From Wohlfahrtiimonas sp. (GTDB lineage Bacteria > Pseudomonadota > Gammaproteobacteria > Cardiobacteriales > Wohlfahrtiimonadaceae), in contig JASLHB010000130.1 in assembly GCA_030149965.1 (NCBI GenBank), forward strand, positions 1 through 8,304: a DNA stretch of 8,304 nt. Reading direction: 5' to 3'. Below the pieces are notes generated by a model, which had not been told where the DNA came from, did not search any database, and was given only the letters and a program-made list of their open reading frames with translations. Position numbers and translations under genes: made by a program. The stretch's first letter is position 1. Every line of letters begins with the position of its first letter. Positions 1 to 7,200 of this stretch are shown one piece after another.

Positions 1-307
1 CATTCACGCCCAAGCCATCTTCATAAAATAAAGACAGATAATATTCTGCTTCGGCACTGCCATTCTCTGCGGCGGTTTCCATCCAATAAAATGCCTGCTC
101 GGGATCCGCCTCAACCTCTTGGCCTTTTAAATACATCACGCTCATATTGATTTGTTCTTGGGTATTATGCGCATCGGCACGCAAGAGCAGGCGTTGCGCG
201 GCGGCCTCACCACTTTGCTGAGCGTCAGCCAACACTAGGGGCCTGACGCCTAAAGGCAACAGCAGACACACTCCTAACAAAATCAAGCGACGTTTCCACA
301 CCATCAT
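1..307 (-). CDS. Secreted Sel1-repeat (TPR-like) protein, C-terminus cut off by window edge
   Basis: Read on the minus strand, an open frame runs off the left edge (102 codons seen from the chosen start). The N-terminus is a Sec signal peptide: positive n-region (WKRR), a Leu-rich core and a plausible cut after V-L-A at residue 27. One full Sel1 repeat follows at about residues 48-83, with the family pattern MYLKG...D-P-E-Q-A-F-Y-W-M-E-T-A-A-E-N-G. A second begins at 84 (AEAEYYLSLFYEDGLGV) and is truncated. Sel1 repeats form paired helices that bind other proteins; a periplasmic scaffold or regulatory role is usual but cannot be fixed here. Four ATG codons stand in tandem (313 down to 302). 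AGGA abuts the first with no gap, so the third (307, gap 6) or fourth (304, gap 9) fits ribosome spacing best; I chose 307. Cys14 is not in a lipobox. The gene is divergent from the adhesin and no shared function is shown. Confidence 0.85.
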   Translation of the reverse strand, partial: MMVWKRRLILLGVCLLLPLGVRPLVLADAQQSGEAAAQRLLLRADAHNTQEQINMSVMYLKGQEVEADPEQAFYWMETAAENGSAEAEYYLSLFYEDGLGVN

Positions 308-324
308 CATCATTCCTAAGCGAG

Positions 325-343
325 AACATTCATCACAAATGTT
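325..343. repeat. Short inverted repeat in the Sel1-gene leader
   Basis: AACATT (325-330) and AATGTT (338-343) are perfect reverse complements around a 7-base loop. They lie between the candidate promoter and the start of the Sel1-repeat gene. It could be an operator for a dimeric regulator or a weak leader hairpin; a 6-bp arm in AT-rich DNA may also be chance. Confidence 0.25.
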
Positions 344-361
344 GATAAATAAATCTTACCC

Positions 362-391
362 ATAATCATAAACAATATTTCATTATGACAA
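362..391 (-). promoter_or_regulatory. Candidate sigma-70 promoter of the Sel1-repeat gene
   Basis: On the minus strand, TTGTCA (386-391, 5 of 6 to the -35 consensus) is followed after 18 bases by GATTAT (362-367, 4 of 6 to the -10 consensus). This would start a transcript about 45-50 bases before the start codon. Such matches are common in AT-rich DNA, so this is a candidate only. Confidence 0.4.
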
Positions 392-480
392 CATAGCTAT
401 TTAGTTAAAATTATGTAAATCATGTATACACGCACGCCAACCCAAACAAAATGAATCTTTCAAACAAAGCCAACCACAAA

Positions 481-840
481 AAACAAAACACCAAATAAAT
501 TCAAAAACTTAAAATAAAATAAGAATGAAACGTCTAAAAACAACCCTTAAAGCCTAAGAAAAACACAATATTCGTCACCATTATGCCAAATGAACACCCA
601 TAACTCAAACTGGCTCAATCTGTCAAATTTCAAAATAAATTACGCCAAATTCAGCACATAATATCAAAATAAAAAACAAACTCGCATTAAATTAAATACT
701 TACCCCCTAATTCAAGCCTAAAAAATAAATGACTCTTCAACGCAACATAATATGACTAAAAAAACAACACTAAAAAATACCTTTAATAAACAATAATCTA
801 AAAAAAGAATCAGCGTTAATAACAAATAAACTGCCAAATT
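481..840. other. Strongly G-depleted, A-rich spacer segment
   Basis: Hand count of these 360 bases on the + strand gives A 186, T 78, C 74, G 22, so A is about 52% and G about 6%. A exceeds T, and C exceeds G, in every one of the six 60-base lines except that C and T are close in several. A-tracts recur throughout. The few G residues include three copies of GCCAAAT (585-591, 644-650, 833-839). No coding capacity is seen. Confidence 0.75.
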
Positions 841-896
841 TATTGTAAAGAAATGTAAATGGTAGGATATCGCCGCCCAACAAACCTAGCCATAGC

Positions 897-928
897 TTAA
901 CATCATAGAATAATTTACGTTATATAAC
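897..928 (+). promoter_or_regulatory. Candidate sigma-70 promoter of the autotransporter gene
   Basis: TTAACA (897-902, 5 of 6 to the -35 consensus) is followed after 18 bases by TATATA (921-926, 4 of 6), overlapping TATAAC (923-928, 5 of 6 but with a long spacer of 20). The leader would be about 85 bases. The start at 1018 has only a weak ribosome site, GGA at 1006-1008, nine bases upstream. Confidence 0.35.
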
Positions 929-1017
929 TTTAAATTACATAAATTAACAAAAAGAACCGTAGCGCACACAGCAGGATGTTTCTCTCTTCTGATCACTACT
1001 CTATTGGATTATTTATC

Positions 1018-1206
1018 ATGAATAAAGTGTACCGTATTGTTAAAAATGTCAAAACAGGCCTATTCGTAGTCGCCTCAGAGCTGGCCAAAGGCGCCAAAAA
1101 AAGCAGCACCACAACCGCTCGTTCAAGCCAACCACGCACGTTGATCCTAAAACCACACTTATTGGCAATAGCGCTCAGCTTGGTCTTTGCGCCCATGGCC
1201 CATGCA
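1018..1206 (+). other. ESPR-type extended signal peptide of the autotransporter
   Basis: Residues 1-63. The first part carries the extended signal peptide pattern: MNKVYRIV, then N-x-x-T-G-x-F-V-V-A-S-E-L-A-K-G. A basic linker follows, then a hydrophobic core (LLAIALSLVFAP) and cleavage after A-H-A at 63, giving a mature start A-V-Q-I. The family normally has Trp-Asn at positions 9-10; here it is Lys-Asn. ESPR extensions slow or steer Sec export of very large autotransporters. Confidence 0.92.
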
Positions 1207-4200
1207 GCCGTGCAGATTGACCTCAATACGGCCTATAATCCAGGTAGTTTAATCAAAGACGGTAATGACAAACCTTTTGGCATCCATCCTGACAATGCCA
1301 ATAATTATTTAAAAGCCAAAGAGTTAGGCGCCAACGGCCCTAACGGCGAGGCGGTGACCGCAGTATCACCCGACAAAACCTATCGTCTAGACTTTAACAA
1401 CAGCCAACAAATTGATTTTCAGTCTTCAACCCGCATCCCCATCGAAGAGCGTGGATTAGCAGAACTGATGAAGGTCGGCGCCGTCAAAATCTTTGACAAA
1501 CAAAATGACCCCAACCACACCAATGAACTAGCCGCCCCCACTTGGACGGTCTGGGTTCGCCAGCCTGAAAACAAAGTCACCATCCCTTGGACCACGGAAA
1601 ATGGACAGGAGCTGGAATTCAATGCTTATGACTTAGACAAAGTCACTCAAGAAGGCAGCATTAGCTTTCAGGCTAGAAAACTGGTGGAACAGCCGACTGA
1701 GCCTTTTATTCACTTAACGCTGGCACGCATTAATGACGGCACCATGATTCTAGACCCTGCTGAAAATCCAAACTGGTCTATCCCTCAGGTGAAGCAAAGC
1801 TCATTGTTCATAGCCAATGGCACCCAAAACCAAGCCACCATTAACGTTGAAAAACCCATGACGGTGAACTTCGGCCACGCTATGTCTTTGGGTGAAAGCC
1901 TGCCAGACATGCAAAAAACAGAAGGGCCAGTCACCCAGCTCGTCGGCACCCTCACCAATAAATACTTGGCCAGTGAAGACAATCCCAACGGCAGTTTTAC
2001 CATTAATGACGCAGCCTCCTTGGCCGCCTACAATGACTATTTGATTGAGGCGGTTAAGCGCAACGCCATCACCACCACCCAATACGACATCTTTTTTGAA
2101 CAGGCTTTTGTGCCGACTTCAGAAGCTGACCGGGCGTATACCCTAGTGTATGACTACACGCCTGAAAACGACATTTACTACCTATCAGATGCCATGAAAG
2201 CCGCAGTGGGTACACGGGCTATTATTGAAGCGGATGGCAAAGACGCCGTCATCAACCTAGCCCCTGACGCAACCTTACGCGCTGTCGGCAGCAGCGGCTT
2301 ACATGCCTATAACGTGTACGCCCACAACGGTGCCACCGTCAACCATCATGCCAGTACCAGTGTACCCGATGCGCGCACCCAAAATGCTTGGATAAAGGAC
2401 GCCCAGTTCACCAACCATAAGGGGGCTAACTTAATTTTTGGCTACGAATCAAGCAATGGCGACTTTAAAGGCACCGGCAACATCGTACGCCCAGATCAAG
2501 TACAAGGCCAAACCGGCGTTTACACCAACCAAGGCAATATTTTCATTGCGGCCCCCAATACCAACAAATCTAACCGCAATATTGCGCTAGAAATTTCTGG
2601 CGGCGCCACCGGCGTCAACCAGGGCACTTATTATATTGGCAGCAACAACACCAATGTTGGTCAAGGCACCGCCTCTGGCGTCCATATTCAAGGCAATGGC
2701 TCTTTTACCAATGAGGTAGATGGGCAAATGCACCTTGCTAAAAATCAAAGCACAGACACCCAGCTAAAAGGGGGCTCAACCGGCGACACCTTCTACACCT
2801 ATGAAACCAATAGCGCCATCAGCGCCTTAGCCACCAGTAAAGATGACAAAATCAACATCATCAACAAAGGCACCATCAACGTCGGTTCAGGCGCCCAAAA
2901 TACCGTGGCCATTAACCTAGACAGCACCCACGACGTCATTAACAGCGGTGAGAAGCAAGACAATATCACCATTCAAAATGAAGGCACCATTAATGTAGAC
3001 GGCATCAACACCGTTGGCATTAAAGTGGCGGGCCGGATCGGCAACTCTGCCGAAGTCGTAGGCAACACCAAGCAGGGCACCATCAATGTCATGGGCAAAA
3101 ACGCTTCGGGCCTCTTCGTGAAAGACGGCGGCGTAGCCTATAATGAAGGCAAAATCTTCGTCGACGGCAGTAAGAATGATGAGCTTCGCAGCAAAAGTTA
3201 TGGCATCCGCGCCGATAGCGGCAAGGTGGTGTTAAAAGGCGCTGACAGCACCATTCAAATCGAAGGCGACAAAACGGTGGGCGTGTATGCCCGCGTGGGG
3301 GGCGAAATTGATTTACAAGACGGTGCTCGCGTAACCTTTAAAGATGGCACCCAACAAACCGGCTATTGGATTGCCGGCGCCCTAGGTGGCAAAAGCTCCA
3401 CCATTACCTTCAACAGCAACGACGTACAATTAAGCTTAGACAACGACGACTCTACCCTCTTTCGCGTGGACCAAAAAGCCAGCTTTGAGGCCGGCGGCGG
3501 CAAATATGTCTTTGACGTCAGCGGCAAAGGCTCAACCGGTTTTTACATTGCCGACAATGGCACTACGCTGAAGTCTGGCACCACCACCTTAAACATCTCG
3601 GGTGAAAACGCCACCGGCCTTACCCTTGCCAGCGGCGCAGGCCAAGACGGTAAGGTCACTCTAGATGAGCAAACCGAGATCCACATCAGCGGTAAAGGCG
3701 CCTCTGTTGCCGTCGTAGACGGCAATTACTACAACGTCTATGGCGAACAGATCGGTAAAGGCGCGTACCAAACCACGTTGATTTCAGAGGCCAAGCTCAC
3801 CTCTGCCGAGGTTGCTCAAGATGCCATCGGTTATAAGCTCATCAACGGCGGTAAGCTTGACCACCTAGGCAGCATTGATTTTACCGATGCCAAAAACACC
3901 ACCACGGGTATTTACGTCGACGGTGGCGTCTTAAACAACCGAGATGATGCCAAGGTTGAAGTCAATGGCGTCGGCGTCGACATTTACGGCAAAAACTCCA
4001 TCATCAAAAACTTAGGGACCATTCTCGCCACCGACGGCACCGCCGCCGTACGCCTCAACGAGGGTGCCTCATTAACCTTAGAAGGCAAGGCTGGTACAGG
4101 CAGCATCACTGGGCAAAACAAAGCCGATGGCATTCGCGTGCATTCAGGCGCAAGCTTAAGTGCCCAAAATGCTCAAATCACCGTCGAAGGATCTGGCAGC

Positions 4201-7200
4201 GGCATTCATTTCTTAAACATTGACGGCGACAGCAGCAAACCCTTTACCCTCAGCGGCAGCGGCACCATCACCGTCAGTGGCGATCAGGCTTCCGGTATCA
4301 CGCTCGAAGGCCAAGCCGCTGACGGCACGCCCGCCATGGGCAGCAGCGACCTCGACTCATCCGGTGCTAAAAACCTTAAAATCATCGTCCAAAAAGACCA
4401 AGGAAATGGCATTGTCACCAACACTTCTGGCAATGTAAAAAGCGGCGCCAGCGTCGAAATCCAGTCAGCGCAAGGACAGTCGGCTCTCGTGGTTAAAGGC
4501 GACACCAAGGTGATTGAACAATCAGGCAACCTAGTCTCAGCCTCAACCACTTCTGCCGTGGTGAACCTAAGCGATTTAGATCACAGCTTTAGCTTCAGCA
4601 ACAGCGGCCTCATTCAAGCCAGCGCCGAGAATCAAGCCGCCGTGGCGGCACAAGCCTTCGATAGCGACATCACATTTATCAATAAGAACCAAGGTAAAAT
4701 TGTGGGCCAATCGCTGCTCGGCGGCGGCAACAATAAAATTTCTTTGTACGACAACAGTCAAGCCGGCGACATCAGTGCCAAAAGCGGCAACAACACGGTT
4801 AATCTAACCCAGTCAGCTGAAGCCAAGGACATCACGCTAGGCGACGGCAATAACAGCTTAACCCTTAACGGCACCAGTAAACTAAAAGACTTCAAGGCTG
4901 GTAACGGCAACAATACAGTCACCCTAAACGGTGGCACCCAAATCAACACAGCCACCACTGGCGCTAGCCAAACGGGCAACCAATACGTATTGAATAACGT
5001 CAGCAAAGCACAAGGTGACGGCCTATTCCAACAGCTTGATGCCGGTGCAGGCAGTCATGATCGACTCACGCTGCAAGGCAATAGTCACTACGCTTTAAAG
5101 GATCCAAACAAAATCAAAGATTTTGAGCAGCTGCTGATTCAAACCAATTCTGTATTTGAGTTAGACAATGTCGATATTCAGCTAAACGAACAAACAACCC
5201 AAGACGGCATTACCGTGGCCAAAGGCGGTGAGCTGTATCTAAACAATAGCACCAAGGGCGCATTGACCTTCGATCACCAGCTCGCTGGCGACGGCCTCGT
5301 GCGCACCCATGCCAATAACGCAGCCTTCAACTTCAGCGCCAAAAGCGCTGACCACAGCAGCCAAAACTTTAAGGGCACGCTGGGTTTAGGTAATGCCACG
5401 TTTGATCTGGCGGCAGACAACACTAAGGCCTTAACCAATGCCACCCTACGCTTAGATAAAGGCGGTGTCACCACTGTACGTGAAGGCGTGGGCGTACAAA
5501 AAATAGGCGGCTTAGCCTTTAATGAGGGCAGTCTGGTCTTTAAGGAAAACTTCGTCGGCAAAAATATACTCGACAGCCACATCAAGGTTGACACCTTAGA
5601 TTTAAGCAATAGTCGCGGCAAGGTTGAAGTCAACGCCGATGGTTTTGACAACATCCCCCACCCCAGTATCAACACGCGCATCCCGCTCTTAGAGCAAGAC
5701 GAAGGGGTGGCCATTGTACAGCTGGTTAAAGCGGACAAAACCTTAAATTACGCTGGTGGTATTACCCTTGAGCTCAAGGATAATCAAGGCAATCTCATTA
5801 ACAATGGGGAAACAGCGGTACAGCAAGATCTACGCCAAAACGGCAAAAAAGTGGCGGAAGGCACTTATGACCATGGCTTGCAAACCCACCGCAATCCAGG
5901 CGAGGCGGATGACGGCCTATACGTCGCCTATAAACTGATCAAAATTGATCTACAGGGTAAAGACGCGGATGCACTGATTTTAGGTACGTCAGCGGGTAAA
6001 ACCGGTCATGCCAGCAACCTTGACGCACAGCTAACCGGCTCTGGCGACGTGGCCATCAACACCGACAGCGAATGGGTGTCGCTCTCCAACATCACCAATG
6101 ACTACAGCGGCAAAACCTTGGTTCAAAAAGGCAAGTTACGCCTAGAAAAAGACCACACGCTCGGCAACACCAGCCTTTTAGCCTTGGCCAGCGGCACGCA
6201 AGTAAACCTTAACAGCAGCCAAAATAATGGGACGGTTCAAACCATTGGTCAGCTCCAGAGCCAAGCCGGCTCAGAACTTGCACTTGCCGATGGCCACTTA
6301 ACCATCAAGCAAGGCGGCGTGTCTGACGGGCGCATCAGCGGCAGCCAAAAAGCCACTTTAGTGGCCGAAAACGGCAGACTCAAGGTCAATGGTGCCAATG
6401 CCCCATTGGCTGCCCACATCGACATCAAGGCGCCGGCCAGCATTGACCTAAACAATGCTCAGGGCCTCGGCTCTGGCCTCATTACCAATGCCGGTAAGCT
6501 AAACCTCAATCAGGCCCAAGGCGTGTTGCGTAACGACATCGAAGACAAAGGCCAAGTCAACCTAAAAGGCGCCAGTATCGAGCTGGCCGGCAATAACCAA
6601 AACTTTGCCGGTTCGTTTAACATCGATGGCAGCAGCACCTTGCAGGCTGCGGTACCGAACCACCTAGGCAGCAGCGTGGTCAACAATAGCGGGACCTTCA
6701 TCGTCAACCAAGCCGACACCCAGAATGTCTGGACCTTAGCCAATGAAGTCAAAGGCACAGGCACTTTGGTTAAAGCCAATGCGGGTACCTTGGCGCTGAC
6801 CACTGCATCTGCTCAATACACAGGCACCACCGACATTCAAGGCGGCACCCTACTAGCAGGCAGCAAAGATCAAGCCCTAACCCTCAATAGCCGTCAGGTA
6901 AACGTGGGTAAAGGCACTCGGTTTAGCGGCTTTGGTGAAGCCAAAGGCTCGGTCGACAACCAAGGCACCTTCTTTGTAGGCGGCCTCGATAAGGCCGAAC
7001 AAAGCGACACCACCCAATATCGCGTTGCGGGCAATTTCAGCAACAACGGCGGCAGCATTAAATTGGGCAGTAAAGAAGGCACCGGTAGCCGACTCTATGT
7101 AGGCGGTAACTTCGTGGCCAACGGCGGGCGCATCGACATGAACACCGTGCTCAATAAAGGCCATGAAGAAACCGAAACTGATCAGCTGGTGGTGGCCGGT

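Larger units (their letters stand above)
308..1017. other. Long divergent intergenic region, no gene seen
   Basis: About 700 bp between two divergent genes. I find no reading frame with a start, ribosome site and protein-like composition on either strand, no tRNA-like or rRNA-like sequence, and no GC-rich hairpin followed by a T-run. The left part holds the Sel1-gene promoter candidate and the right part (about 897-1017) the adhesin promoter candidate and leader. The middle is A-rich and G-poor, with many runs of five to seven A. It is much longer than two promoters need, so the rest may be a regulatory or curved-DNA segment, or decayed sequence. Confidence 0.7.

Noticed and set aside
254..307. 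Lipoprotein signal for the Sel1-repeat protein (Cys14)
   Set aside because: The residues before Cys are L-G-V, which lack the small residue needed just before a lipobox Cys; ordinary signal peptidase cleavage after V-L-A fits better.
320..350. CRP site on the minus strand (TGTGA)
   Set aside because: Only one half-site is present; the expected partner TCACA at the right distance is missing.
996..1226. 76-codon minus-strand open frame over the signal peptide region
   Set aside because: It overlaps the well-supported ESPR signal peptide and has no protein-like features or promoter of its own.
1559..1570. Word close to a Neisseriaceae DNA-uptake sequence (CCAGCCTGAA)
   Set aside because: It differs by one base from the Kingella-type core GCAGCCTGAA, occurs once and lies inside a gene; a single inexact copy is expected by chance.
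4720..4926. CRISPR array from the regular 60-bp spacing
   Set aside because: The repeat is conserved at protein level, not as identical DNA, has no unique spacers and lies inside an open frame.
5274..5738. 154-codon minus-strand open frame
   Set aside because: It lies wholly inside the autotransporter frame, opposite strand, with low-complexity Ser/Leu/Pro composition and no ribosome site; it is a shadow of the Gly/Asn/Thr-rich coding strand.
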